A stretch of 64,000 nucleotides of DNA from Chitinophagaceae bacterium (lineage in GTDB: Bacteria > Bacteroidota > Bacteroidia > Chitinophagales > Chitinophagaceae): positions 310,001-374,000 of the forward strand of contig CANLAE010000001.1 of the NCBI GenBank assembly GCA_947488765.1, read 5' to 3'. Within the stretch, counting starts at the first letter, position 1; each line of letters opens with the position of its first letter. Below the pieces are notes generated by a model. It was not told the origin of the DNA and ran no database searches. It worked only from the letters and a program-made list of their open reading frames with translations. The position numbers and the translations under genes were made by a program. Shown piece after piece: positions 45,361 through 54,281 of the stretch.

Positions 45361-45567
45361 TATTCATTATTTCATAAAACAAATACAGGGTTTTTTTACG
45401 CCTTTTTCCTGAAGTATTGCCAAAAAATTCATTTTTACTTTTTTTCACTCTTTTTTCGTAAGTTTTTAAACTACAAATTTGTTCCTTAACCGATACGTTA
45501 GTTAATTGGTTATGTGCTAAAACAGCTTTTTTTTAATCGCTGTGATATTTTCTTTGGGGTATTATTT

Positions 45568-45598
45568 AGGGCAGCTTGGGGAAGCTGCCCTTTTTTAT
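45568..45598 (+). terminator. Rho-independent terminator upstream of the YciO-like gene
   Basis: AGGGCAGCTT (45568-45577) pairs with AAGCTGCCCT (45582-45591), 10 bp, loop GGGG, then T6. It is about 208 nt after the korB stop, so korB would have a long 3' region or the region carries its own short transcript. The 273-bp gap also contains ACAGC/GCTGT and TAACC/GGTTA inverted pairs. Confidence 0.85.
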
Positions 45599-45633
45599 GC
45601 AATCCACCCAATTAATTGTTGTAATTTCATTAG

Positions 45634-46242
45634 ATGTTATTACCTATTCATATCGATAATCCAAATACCAGGAATATTAAAATTGTAGTTGATTGCCTTT
45701 TAAGTGGAGGAGTAATTATTTATCCAACAGATACTATCTATGGTTTGGGTTGCGATATTTTTCAGCATAAAGCAATTGAAAAAGTTGGGAGAATAAAAAA
45801 TATAGATCCGCAAAAAGCACAGCTAAGTTTTATTTGCAATGATTTAAGTGATTTAAGCAAATACACTAAAAGTATTCCAACACCTGTTTACAGAGTACTA
45901 AAAAAATATTTACCTGGACCCTATACATTTATTTTGCCGGCAAGCAAAGAAGTTCCAAAAATTTTGAACAGCAAAAAAAATACTATTGGCTTAAGAATTC
46001 CTGACAACTTAATTGCAAATACGATTGTGCAGGAATTGGGGCATCCTATTTTATCTGCCTCACTTCCTGGTGAAATGGTAGAAGAATACACAGATCCGGA
46101 AATCATCTATGAAAAATTTAAACATCTCGTAGATATTGTAATTGATGGTGGTGTAGGAGGAATGATTCCCTCAACAATTATCGATTGTACATCAGATGAA
46201 AATGCTTTAATCAGGGAAGGGTTGGGTATATGGGAAGAGTAA
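45634..46242 (+). CDS. YciO/TsaC-like L-threonylcarbamoyladenylate synthase family protein
   Basis: The 202-residue protein has the YrdC fold: SGGVIIYPTDTIYGLGCDIF, RIKNIDPQKAQLSFICNDLSDLSKY, TIGLRIPDNLIANTIVQELGHPIL and STIIDCT. The usual SANxSG of TsaC reads SASLPG here and the segment after KxR lacks the KGRP pattern; it matches the YciO branch better. It may therefore not be the main tRNA t6A enzyme. It runs towards rnhB with a 11-bp gap. Confidence 0.87.
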   Translation: MLLPIHIDNPNTRNIKIVVDCLLSGGVIIYPTDTIYGLGCDIFQHKAIEKVGRIKNIDPQKAQLSFICNDLSDLSKYTKSIPTPVYRVLKKYLPGPYTFILPASKEVPKILNSKKNTIGLRIPDNLIANTIVQELGHPILSASLPGEMVEEYTDPEIIYEKFKHLVDIVIDGGVGGMIPSTIIDCTSDENALIREGLGIWEE

Positions 46243-46253
46243 TAGTTTTGTAA

Positions 46254-46841
46254 TTAATGATTCTCTGAAAAAATATTAAATGATTTGCGGTGATAATTGG
46301 TAATACCAAATTCGGCAATTGCATTTCGATGAACCAATGTTCCGTAGCCTTTGTTTTTATCCCAGCCATACATTGGAAAAGTTTGATGTAATTCAAGCAT
46401 ATAGGCATCTCTGTATGTTTTTGCAAGTATGCTGGCAGCGGCTATTGAAGCATATTTCCCATCCCCTTTAATAATGCAATGATGCGGAATATTTTGATAA
46501 GTGTTAAAACGATTACCATCGATAATTAATAATTCAGGATTTTTTTTTAATTGTTCTATTGCCAAATGCATGGCTTTAAAACTTGCTTTTAAAATATTAA
46601 TTCTGTCAATTTCATCATTATCAACTTTTGCAACGGCAAATGCAACTGCCTTTTTTTCAATAAATAATCTTAGTTCATTTCTATCTTTTTCTTTTACTTG
46701 TTTGCTGTCGTTAAGTAATGGATGATAGAATTTTTTTGGCAAAATAACTGCTGCTGCAAATACTGGTCCGGCATAGCAACCACGTCCGGCTTCGTCGCAA
46801 CCGGCTTCAATAAATTTGTTTTGATAAAAGTTTTCTAACAA
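46254..46841 (-). CDS. rnhB: Ribonuclease HII
   Basis: RNase HII removes ribonucleotides from DNA. The 195-residue protein has [24 protein letters not shown] with catalytic Asp-Glu, [24 protein letters not shown] with the third Asp, and [16 protein letters not shown]. The frame has no ATG before the catalytic region; it opens with TTG at 46841 and a stop (TGA) lies 7 codons upstream, so a TTG start is the best choice. Confidence 0.94.
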   Translation of the reverse strand: MLENFYQNKFIEAGCDEAGRGCYAGPVFAAAVILPKKFYHPLLNDSKQVKEKDRNELRLFIEKKAVAFAVAKVDNDEIDRINILKASFKAMHLAIEQLKKNPELLIIDGNRFNTYQNIPHHCIIKGDGKYASIAAASILAKTYRDAYMLELHQTFPMYGWDKNKGYGTLVHRNAIAEFGITNYHRKSFNIFSENH

Positions 46842-46889
46842 GGTTTCAATTTCTTTTAATCAAATATCAAACTTCCTGTTGTACCAACT

Positions 46890-46897
46890 TACTTTTG
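46890..46897 (+). promoter_or_regulatory. -7 promoter element of the heme A synthase gene
   Basis: TACTTTTG matches TAnnTTTG exactly, 18 bp upstream of the ATG at 46916, giving a leader of about 13 nt. The -33 position is not TTG. Confidence 0.45.
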
Positions 46898-46915
46898 CGT
46901 ATCAAATTTTTTAAG

Positions 46916-47827
46916 ATGAAATACTCCGCATATATCAGATATACCCAATTTTTAGTTGTGCTAGTTTTTTTGGTAATTATTGCGGGTGGCGTTGTTCGTA
47001 TGACGCAAAGTGGAATGGGCTGCCCAGATTGGCCCAAATGTTTTGGTAAATGGATTCCGCCTACAACTGTAAGTCAATTACCGCCCGATTTTGAAAAATA
47101 TTTAAAACAACAGGATATTGACAATACGTTCAACGTATATCATACCTGGATAGAATATATCAACCGTTTATTGGGAGCATTATTAGGTATTTTTATTTTA
47201 ATTCATGCAGTTTGGAGTTTTCGTAAGTTTTTTTATACAAAACGTTCTGTTTTTTTGTGGAGCCTTGGATTGGTTGTTGCTGTTGGGTTTCAGGGCTGGT
47301 TAGGTAAAAAAGTAGTTGATGCGAATTTGGCTGTTGTAAAAATTACTACACATATGCTGGTTGCATTACTGATTGCTGCAATACCGGTATATATTATTTA
47401 TTTGGTGCGTGAAAGAGAAAAAGTAAAACATGCCACTTTAAAAAAATTAACTTCATTAGCACTGATTTTGCTGGTACTTCAGATTGTATTGGGTACAGAA
47501 GTAAGGGAGCAAATAGATATTGTTGCAAAATCGTTGAATTATACTCAAAGAGAACTTTGGATTGATCGGTTGGATGTTTTTTTTAAAATTCATCGGTCAT
47601 TTAGTTTAGTAATTTTTGCGGCTGTTGTTGGCATATTTTTAAAAAGTAAAATGATTACACAGCTATCAAAAGTTGCCTTATTGAATTTAATACTGGTGGG
47701 GGTTTTGATATTTTTGGGTGTGGTGATGAATTATGTACATATTCCTGCAATTGCCCAGCCACTGCATTTATTGTTTTCAAGTATCTTGATCATTAATTTG
47801 TTTGCATTTAGATTGAAATTGCAGTAA
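46916..47827 (+). CDS. ctaA: COX15/CtaA-family heme A synthase
   Basis: This 303-residue inner-membrane protein oxidises heme O to heme A for cytochrome oxidase. It has eight membrane segments and conserved motifs: GGVVRMTQSGMGCPDWPKCFGKWIPP near the N-terminus, TWIEYINRLLGALLG (heme-ligand His/Glu), KITTHMLVALLI and FKIHRSFSLVIF, LGTEVREQID. ATG at 46916 is chosen over TTG at 46895. cyoE/ctaB is not in the window. Confidence 0.95.
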   Translation: MKYSAYIRYTQFLVVLVFLVIIAGGVVRMTQSGMGCPDWPKCFGKWIPPTTVSQLPPDFEKYLKQQDIDNTFNVYHTWIEYINRLLGALLGIFILIHAVWSFRKFFYTKRSVFLWSLGLVVAVGFQGWLGKKVVDANLAVVKITTHMLVALLIAAIPVYIIYLVREREKVKHATLKKLTSLALILLVLQIVLGTEVREQIDIVAKSLNYTQRELWIDRLDVFFKIHRSFSLVIFAAVVGIFLKSKMITQLSKVALLNLILVGVLIFLGVVMNYVHIPAIAQPLHLLFSSILIINLFAFRLKLQ

Positions 47828-47928
47828 ATTGAATTAACTGTTATTAATCTCCAAATTAAATCAAGCAACTATTCTTGTATTCTGTTGTCTTATTAATGGG
47901 TTATAAATGTTACAAATAAAATATCAAA

Positions 47929-50163
47929 ATGAAGAAATTTCTAGTTGGCTTTTGGTATTCAATGCCTGTTCAACTATTCTTTTTACACTTTAGAAAGTAT
48001 CAAATATTTTTGATTTTTTGGTATGTATTGTTTGCAACAATCAATGGGCATTTTCTCGAAAAATTTGGTGCAAATTCACTTTTTCTATCTCCCGAATATT
48101 TTAATAATGTGAACCTATTGAGTGCAGCATTTGTGGGCTTAGCAATTGGAATATTTATCATGAGTTGGAACATTACCACATTTATTTTACATCACAGAGA
48201 ATTCCAATTTTTAGCAACTACTGCTCAGCCCTTTTTAAAGTATTGTATCAATAATGGGATACTGCCGATTATCTTTTTAGTGAACTATTTTTCAGAATTA
48301 ATTTATTTTGATACTTATCGGGAGTTGATGAGTGCTGCAGAAATTACATTGTTAATCATTGGATTTTTAGGCGGTTTTTCGCTTGCTATATTTATTGCAT
48401 TTGCTTACTTTTTTGGCGCTGATAAAACTATTTATAGCACCATGAGCAATACTATAATAGATGCCAATAAACAATATTTGGATAATATTAAAAATAAAAT
48501 TCTTGCTACTGAAAAATATAAGATGAGAGTTGATTGGTTTTTCACTGCAAAATTTGCATTACGAAAACCCCGCGATGTAAGACATTACACACAAGATTTT
48601 TTAGATACCATTTTTAAGCGTCATCACTTTGCTGCTGTTATTGCATACTTTATTGCTTTTTTATTTTTAATTGGAATTGGTTATACCTCAGATGCAAGAT
48701 TATCTCAAATACCTGCCGCTGCCAGTATTACAATTTTTTTTGCTTTAATCATTGCTGTAGTAGGCGCATTTTCAGTGTTTTTAAAAAACTGGAGTCTACC
48801 GGTAATTGCACTGATTTACTTAATGTTCAATATTTTATATGAGCATGATATTATAGATCCAAGAACAAAGTTTTTCGGATTGGATTATACAAATGAACTA
48901 AAAGATAAACCTATTTACAGCAAAGAAACAATAATTGCATTGGCCAATGATTCTGCAATAGCAATAGACAAACAAAAATTTATTGCAAGATTAAATGCCT
49001 GGAAAGCAAGACAGCATGATGATAAGCCGATTTTTTACATTATCAATACGAGTGGTGGCGGTATAAGAAGCGCCACATTTACTTTTCGTACTTTACAACA
49101 TATTGATAGTTTGATGAATGGGAAATTGATGTCTAAAACAATGTTCATTAACGGCGCATCCGGAGGTATGTTGGGTGCTGCATATTACAGAGCATTGTAC
49201 CTTAAGAAATTAAATCAAGATACAATTAATTTGCAGTCTGCAACTTATTTAGATGATATCAGCAAAGATTTACTGAATCCAATTTTTTCTTCTTTTGTTT
49301 CAAGAGATATTATTGCACCGGTTCAAAAATTTATGTTGGGTAACAATACTTATGTAAAAGATAGAGCTTATGCATTTGAAAAAAAATTGAATGTAAATAC
49401 CCACGGGTTATTAGATAGAAGTATGGATGCAGATCGGGTTGCGGAAGAAACAGCATTGATGCCAACTATGTTTTATAATGCTGTTATTACACGTGATGGT
49501 CGTAAAATGATTCTCTGTTCGCAGTCGGTAAGATTTTTGATGCGTGCACCAAAAAACTCTAATAATATCGTTTCTCAAGATCCGGACGCTATTGATTTTA
49601 ATTCCTTTTTTATAAAACAAAATCCATTGAATATACAGGTAACATCTGCACTTCGTATCAATGCTACGTTTCCATATATATTACCCAATGCACAACTACC
49701 AACCAATCCTGTAATTGATGTAATGGATGCCGGTTTGAGGGATAATTTTGGACAAGAAAATACACTCAGATTTATTGAGGTGTTTAAAAATTGGTTACGG
49801 GAAAACACAAGCAAAATTGTCATTATTCAAATCAGAGATAGAACAATTGGTGATTGGGAAAAACCGATCGAGCAAAAGAGTTTGATTGATTTGTTTACAA
49901 AACCCGCTTTCTTATTACAAAACAATTGGTATAAGCTTCAAGACTATTCTCAAAATGATCAACTAGATTATTTTAGTAAAAATTACGGCGATAAACTAGT
50001 AAAAATTAATTTTCAATATATACCAACCAATAAGGATGCTGCAGCAAGTTTGAGTTTTCATTTAACTGCAAGAGAAAAAAAAGAAATTGTAATTGCACTT
50101 AAAAATAATATTAACAAACAAGCTACTAATGATTTGATAAAAATAGAAAATACTCCAAAATAA
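47929..50163 (+). CDS. Patatin-like phospholipase with N-terminal membrane domain
   Basis: The 744-residue protein has about seven membrane segments in its first 310 residues, followed by a patatin domain. The catalytic motifs are visible: oxyanion loop in NTSGGGIRSATFTFRTL, nucleophile in FINGASGGMLGAAYYR (GxSGG), and the catalytic Asp in VMDAGLRDNFGQEN (DAG). Both Ser and Asp are present, so a lipid acyl hydrolase activity is likely. Proteins with this fused layout occur in Bacteroidota, but their role is not settled. Its stop is 2 bp from the converging lipid kinase gene. Confidence 0.83.
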   Translation: MKKFLVGFWYSMPVQLFFLHFRKYQIFLIFWYVLFATINGHFLEKFGANSLFLSPEYFNNVNLLSAAFVGLAIGIFIMSWNITTFILHHREFQFLATTAQPFLKYCINNGILPIIFLVNYFSELIYFDTYRELMSAAEITLLIIGFLGGFSLAIFIAFAYFFGADKTIYSTMSNTIIDANKQYLDNIKNKILATEKYKMRVDWFFTAKFALRKPRDVRHYTQDFLDTIFKRHHFAAVIAYFIAFLFLIGIGYTSDARLSQIPAAASITIFFALIIAVVGAFSVFLKNWSLPVIALIYLMFNILYEHDIIDPRTKFFGLDYTNELKDKPIYSKETIIALANDSAIAIDKQKFIARLNAWKARQHDDKPIFYIINTSGGGIRSATFTFRTLQHIDSLMNGKLMSKTMFINGASGGMLGAAYYRALYLKKLNQDTINLQSATYLDDISKDLLNPIFSSFVSRDIIAPVQKFMLGNNTYVKDRAYAFEKKLNVNTHGLLDRSMDADRVAEETALMPTMFYNAVITRDGRKMILCSQSVRFLMRAPKNSNNIVSQDPDAIDFNSFFIKQNPLNIQVTSALRINATFPYILPNAQLPTNPVIDVMDAGLRDNFGQENTLRFIEVFKNWLRENTSKIVIIQIRDRTIGDWEKPIEQKSLIDLFTKPAFLLQNNWYKLQDYSQNDQLDYFSKNYGDKLVKINFQYIPTNKDAAASLSFHLTAREKKEIVIALKNNINKQATNDLIKIENTPK

Positions 50164-50165
50164 TT

Positions 50166-51065
50166 TTAAGATTGAATTAAATCAAAGCAGCCTTTAATTA
50201 CTTCAATATTAAATTCACTTGCAGTGTCTTTTGGCTCACCATCAATATGCAAAGGAGCATATTTTAAATTCTTAATTTTCAAATGCGGCACTTGAAAATA
50301 TAGGATATTTTTTTTGGTAACTTGATTTACTTGCTCTTGTAATACATTGTTGCCTCTTATCTGTTTTAATACAGCAAATGGCAAGATACTTTTGCTCATT
50401 TTTTGAACAATAACAATATCCAATAATCCATCTTGTAAACTAGCTTTTGGAGCAATAGTAACATTATTGCCAAACTGATTACAATTGGCAACACTGATAA
50501 AAAAAGCATCTGTAAAAAATGAAAAACCATTAATAGTTACCTCAAACTGATAAGGTTGCGTTTTAAAAAATTCAATCAATCCTTGTGTTGTATAAGTTAA
50601 TAAACCTCTTGCACTTTTAGTGCTAAATTCATATGCAACCTTCGCATCAAATCCAAGCCCACTAAGTACACAAGAAAATTGATTATTGATTAAAAAAGCA
50701 TCAGTCTTTTTTGCATTGCCATTAAAAATTTGAGCCAATGCTTTTTTAGGCTTCATTGAAATTCCTGCAGCCCTTGCTAGCCCATTGCCACTACCCATAG
50801 GGATAATGCCAAAAATTACTGGCTCAAATCGAAGTGCATTAATAATTTGATTTACAGTTCCGTCTCCGCCAACAATAACAACATGTGTCAATCCTTCATT
50901 TGCAATGTTATCTTTTACAAAATCATAATTTGCTTCAGCATTAGTTGCTAAAATTTCAAAAGGAATTTGTTGTTTGTTTGTTTCAGATTCTATTAAGGCT
51001 TTTAATTTTTCTTTTCCTTTTGTTCCAGAAATTGGATTAATTAAATAAGCAATTTTTTTGTTCAT
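50166..51065 (-). CDS. Diacylglycerol kinase-like lipid kinase (YegS/BmrU family)
   Basis: The 299-residue protein has the DAGK catalytic domain: AYLINPISGTKGK, VIVGGDGTVNQIINAL (nucleotide loop), GIIPMGSGNGLARA, then DAFLINNQFSCVLSGLGFDAKVAYEF and a C-terminal beta domain with HIDGEP. It phosphorylates diacylglycerol or related lipids. It is convergent with the patatin-type gene, raising the possibility of linked lipid metabolism, but that is only position. Confidence 0.92.
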   Translation of the reverse strand: MNKKIAYLINPISGTKGKEKLKALIESETNKQQIPFEILATNAEANYDFVKDNIANEGLTHVVIVGGDGTVNQIINALRFEPVIFGIIPMGSGNGLARAAGISMKPKKALAQIFNGNAKKTDAFLINNQFSCVLSGLGFDAKVAYEFSTKSARGLLTYTTQGLIEFFKTQPYQFEVTINGFSFFTDAFFISVANCNQFGNNVTIAPKASLQDGLLDIVIVQKMSKSILPFAVLKQIRGNNVLQEQVNQVTKKNILYFQVPHLKIKNLKYAPLHIDGEPKDTASEFNIEVIKGCFDLIQS

Positions 51066-51069
51066 ACAA

Positions 51070-51504
51070 TTATTTTATTACCACTTTACAAAGTAAAAAT
51101 CTTCTCATTCTTACATAAGCAGCTTCTGTAGGATCTGCCGGTGTGGCTATTGTATATAAATTATAGGTTTTGTTTTTTTCAGTTTTTTTAAATACATCTT
51201 TTAGTAAAACAAAACTTATTCCATCTTGTTTATTTGTAAATTCAATAGATAGTTCTTGATCATTTTCTTTTAGTAGCATATACCTCCTAATCATCTTTTT
51301 TTCATTAAGGATATTTTTATTTTCAATCAATAAATTTCCCTCTTTTTTATGGGAATCAAGTAATAACAAATTTGTTGTATTGTCTTTAAGAACATCTGCT
51401 TTTAATGTTGTTCCTTGTGCACAAATAATTATTGGGGCAATTTCTTCCTGTGACCATAGCGTGGTGCTAACAAAAAGGATTGCTAATAAAAATATATTTT
51501 TCAT
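51070..51504 (-). CDS. Secreted protein of unknown function
   Basis: The 144-residue protein has a signal peptide (LFVSTTLWSQ then EEIAP). The mature part is a compact alpha/beta-like domain with paired cysteines (IICAQG near the start and FLLCKVVIK at the end) that could form a disulfide. No family is recognised. It lies 4 bp upstream of the lipid kinase start and 30 bp downstream of fabH, so it is probably cotranscribed with both. Confidence 0.6.
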   Translation of the reverse strand: MKNIFLLAILFVSTTLWSQEEIAPIIICAQGTTLKADVLKDNTTNLLLLDSHKKEGNLLIENKNILNEKKMIRRYMLLKENDQELSIEFTNKQDGISFVLLKDVFKKTEKNKTYNLYTIATPADPTEAAYVRMRRFLLCKVVIK

Positions 51505-51534
51505 CTTACATTATTTTTTATTCCTTCAAAAAAA

Positions 51535-52584
51535 TTACCATTTCAACAATGCACTTGCCCATGTAAAGCCGCTTCCAAAAGCTGCTAAACAAACCAAATC
51601 ACCTTCTTTAATTTTTCCTTCTTCCCAGGCTTCGCATAAAGCAATTGGCACACTTGCAGCCGTAGTGTTGCCGTACTTTTGAATATTGTTGTGAACCTGA
51701 TTATCGCTCAATCCTAATTTTTGTTGTACAAATTGACTGATACGTAAATTAGCTTGATGTGGTATCAGCATATTGATATCACTCGTTTGTAAGCCATTTG
51801 TCTGTAATGCTTCCATAATTACTTCAGGAAATTTTACAATGGCTTTTTTAAATACACTTGGTCCATCCATGTAAGGAAAATTCTCAGCATTGTCAATCAT
51901 TTCATGGCTCATAAACATTTCTCCAATTTCTGCTTCAGGAAAGGTTGCATAATTTTTATTTGCCCAATGATTGGCATGTGTACCCGGATTATACATTGCT
52001 AAAATTTCTGCAGCTTCACCATCACTATGCAAATGTGTAGATAAAATTCCCTGATTTGTATTTTCTGTAGGCTGCAATATAACAGCACCTGCACCATCTC
52101 CAAAAATGACACTCACATTTCTGCCACGGGTACTGAAGTCCAAACCAAAACTATGTTTCTCACTTCCCACAACAAGAATATTTTTGTACATGCCTGTTTT
52201 TATAAATTGATCGGCAACACTGATTGCATAGACAAATCCGCTACATTGATTTCTGATGTCTAATGCTCCAATTTCTTTCATCTTCATGGCACGTTGTAAC
52301 AATACACCACATCCTGGAAAATAATAATCCGGACTTAGCGTTGCAAAGATGATGAAATCAACATCTTGCGCTGTTATACCCGCTCTTTCAATGGCAATTG
52401 TTGCAGCCTCTACACCCATTGTTGTGGTAGTTTCCTCAGTCCTATCTGCATATCTTCTTTCTTTGATGCCTGTTCTTTCCTGAATCCAGGCATCACTTGT
52501 TTCCATGTATTTAGTTAAGTCATTATTGGTAAAAATATTTTTAGGTACATACATACCAATACCTGCTATTTTGCTGCGTGGCAT
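51535..52584 (-). CDS. fabH: 3-oxoacyl-ACP synthase III
   Basis: FabH starts fatty-acid synthesis by condensing an acyl-CoA with malonyl-ACP. The 349-residue protein has the Cys-His-Asn triad: IRNQCSGFVYAISVADQF, LIPHQANLRISQF and YGNTTAASVPIALCEA. ATG at 52584 is chosen over TTG two codons upstream. A second FabH-like homolog for specialised lipids is possible, so the name is by family. An exact -7 element lies upstream. Confidence 0.93.
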   Translation of the reverse strand: MPRSKIAGIGMYVPKNIFTNNDLTKYMETSDAWIQERTGIKERRYADRTEETTTTMGVEAATIAIERAGITAQDVDFIIFATLSPDYYFPGCGVLLQRAMKMKEIGALDIRNQCSGFVYAISVADQFIKTGMYKNILVVGSEKHSFGLDFSTRGRNVSVIFGDGAGAVILQPTENTNQGILSTHLHSDGEAAEILAMYNPGTHANHWANKNYATFPEAEIGEMFMSHEMIDNAENFPYMDGPSVFKKAIVKFPEVIMEALQTNGLQTSDINMLIPHQANLRISQFVQQKLGLSDNQVHNNIQKYGNTTAASVPIALCEAWEEGKIKEGDLVCLAAFGSGFTWASALLKW

Positions 52585-52615
52585 AATCAATCGTTTTATT
52601 TAAGGGGGTAAATTA

Positions 52616-52623
52616 CAAATTTA
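52616..52623 (-). promoter_or_regulatory. -7 promoter element of fabH
   Basis: The minus strand reads TAAATTTG, an exact TAnnTTTG match, about 27 nt before the expected transcript reaches the ATG. No TTG at the ideal -33 distance. Confidence 0.45.
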
Positions 52624-52663
52624 TTTTCTGCAAGAATGTTAATAGATATTAGGTGATATAATT

Positions 52664-53665
52664 TTATTGTTTCACTTTCATTCCCATTACATCAACTAAA
52701 AATTTTTCAGTTTCTCTGATAACTCCGGCTACATCTTTACTTTTAATAGGACTTCCCAAAACATGATTCTCTGTAAGTGGCATTGGAACTTGTTTTTTGA
52801 GCGTAGCAGGTGTACTAATTTCTTCAAACATTTTTTGCATTGCACTTACTTTAACCACTGCATCTTGATGTGTTTCGTCTTTATAATAGTAAAGCAATAA
52901 AGTTTTTTGGTTAACTTTTTTAAAAGTCTCTTTATTCATGGTTGTTTCCATCATTTCTTGCAAAGCAACAATTGATTCTAATCGGTAAGGCTTGTTCCAG
53001 TATTGTTTGTAAATTGGTGTTTCATCATTTGGATTATTATACTTTCCACCTTTTACCAAACGAGCAATTTGCAACCCCCAGGGATTATTCAACAACCATG
53101 CATTAGGGTCGTTAATGGCAATATTGGGCGAATACAACAACAATCCGGCAATATCATTTGGAAAAGCTGCTGCCAGTTGTAATGCTTGTGTTCCGCCGGT
53201 GCTTGTGGTCATTAAAATAATTTTTTTACCCAATTGTTTTCCAATTGCCAAAGCAACTTTTGCACTTTCCCAATAATTTTCAGGAGTTAAATTTAACAGT
53301 TGTTCTGATGTGTCAATGCCATGTTCTGCAAGTCGGCTTAAATACAAATTACAACCAAATTTTTGAGCTATTGTTCTATGAACGGGATTGCCTTCCTCTT
53401 GGCTTGCGCTGAATCCATGTAAATAAACTATAGTATATTCAGTTGGTTGTTTTAATGAATCATTTGCCCAAACAATTCTTGCTTCGTTGTTGGCACGCAG
53501 ATGATGAGAGCTTTCATTTGCAGCCACATATTTTTCCAAATCAATACCCGTTGTTGGAACTTGTGGCATTTTGGAACTATATTTTGGTGTTGCCGGAGAT
53601 GGACCTAATGAATAAATTACTGCTAAAACTGCAAAAACAATTGTGATTCTTTTTATCCAACGCAT
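52664..53665 (-). CDS. Membrane-anchored alpha/beta hydrolase
   Basis: The 333-residue protein has an N-terminal hydrophobic anchor (RITIVFAVLAVIYSLGPSPATPK). The hydrolase domain has VYLHGFSASQEEG as oxyanion loop, MTTSTGGTQAL as nucleophile elbow (Ser-Thr-Gly-Gly form), and NHVLGSP with the probable catalytic His near the C-terminus. The substrate is unknown. ATG at 53665 gives the basic MRWIKRI start that suits a membrane anchor. The DoxX gene lies 73 bp upstream. Confidence 0.83.
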   Translation of the reverse strand: MRWIKRITIVFAVLAVIYSLGPSPATPKYSSKMPQVPTTGIDLEKYVAANESSHHLRANNEARIVWANDSLKQPTEYTIVYLHGFSASQEEGNPVHRTIAQKFGCNLYLSRLAEHGIDTSEQLLNLTPENYWESAKVALAIGKQLGKKIILMTTSTGGTQALQLAAAFPNDIAGLLLYSPNIAINDPNAWLLNNPWGLQIARLVKGGKYNNPNDETPIYKQYWNKPYRLESIVALQEMMETTMNKETFKKVNQKTLLLYYYKDETHQDAVVKVSAMQKMFEEISTPATLKKQVPMPLTENHVLGSPIKSKDVAGVIRETEKFLVDVMGMKVKQ

Positions 53666-53738
53666 ATTTTTTATTTTGATAAAACTATGAAAAATATTTT
53701 TTGTGGTATCAATATTATTAATCAACTAAAATTTAATC

Positions 53739-54107
53739 TCAACGCCTGCAACTCCATGCCCAATACATTAATAATGGGTGAATGATTAACAATCTTACCC
53801 AACCAATCATTGGTGTCATTTCAAAACTTCCCAATGAAAAACTTCCTATTTGTATCATAAAAATATGTGCCGGAACAAATGCAATCAGCATTACAATAAT
53901 TCCATAAGCTGCTAATTTTCTTGTTCTTGGAAATAACATTAATAATCCAAGTGTTATCTCGCTAATGCCTGAAATATAATTGATGGCAATACTCCAATCT
54001 CGCAAATACAATGGCAATAAGGGTTTGTAAAAATTGGGATTAATAAAATGATTGATACCTGCAAACAGATAAAATCCTATCAAAGCAAAACGTATCATTT
54101 TTTTCAT
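53739..54107 (-). CDS. DoxX family membrane protein
   Basis: The 122-residue protein has four membrane segments: FALIGFYLFAGINHFINPNFY, AINYISGISEITLGLLMLFP, AAYGIIVMLIAFVPAHIFM and WVRLLIIHPLLMYWAW. The GINHF motif and SGISEITLG are typical of DoxX/DoxD relatives. The function is not known for this subgroup. ATG at 54107 (MKKMIRFAL) is chosen over GTG at 54140. It is divergent from typA. Confidence 0.83.
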   Translation of the reverse strand: MKKMIRFALIGFYLFAGINHFINPNFYKPLLPLYLRDWSIAINYISGISEITLGLLMLFPRTRKLAAYGIIVMLIAFVPAHIFMIQIGSFSLGSFEMTPMIGWVRLLIIHPLLMYWAWSCRR

Positions 54108-54178
54108 AAAGAATCGTAGTAAAAAGAATAATAAAAGCACAAAGTTGTATGATAAAACGTAAACAAAGCTAAATAGAC

Positions 54179-54208
54179 TTGCCTCTCCGCTACAAACCCT
54201 TACTTTTG
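54179..54208 (+). promoter_or_regulatory. Full Bacteroidota promoter of typA
   Basis: TTG at 54179-54181 is followed by exactly 19 bp and TACTTTTG at 54201-54208, matching -33 TTG and -7 TAnnTTTG. The leader would be about 68 nt. This is the clearest complete primary-sigma promoter in the window next to a protein gene. Confidence 0.75.
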
Positions 54209-54281
54209 CACAAAATTTAAAAGCTAATAGTTTTAGTAGGGTGTTCCTATTCCGGTTATTCGCAATTCAATATCTCATTTT

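Noticed and set aside
45487-45520. TAACC...GGTTA and TAAC-N6-GTTA pairs as another PaaR site
   Set aside because: The half-sites are spaced 6 bp rather than 4 and the site is not near a paa promoter.
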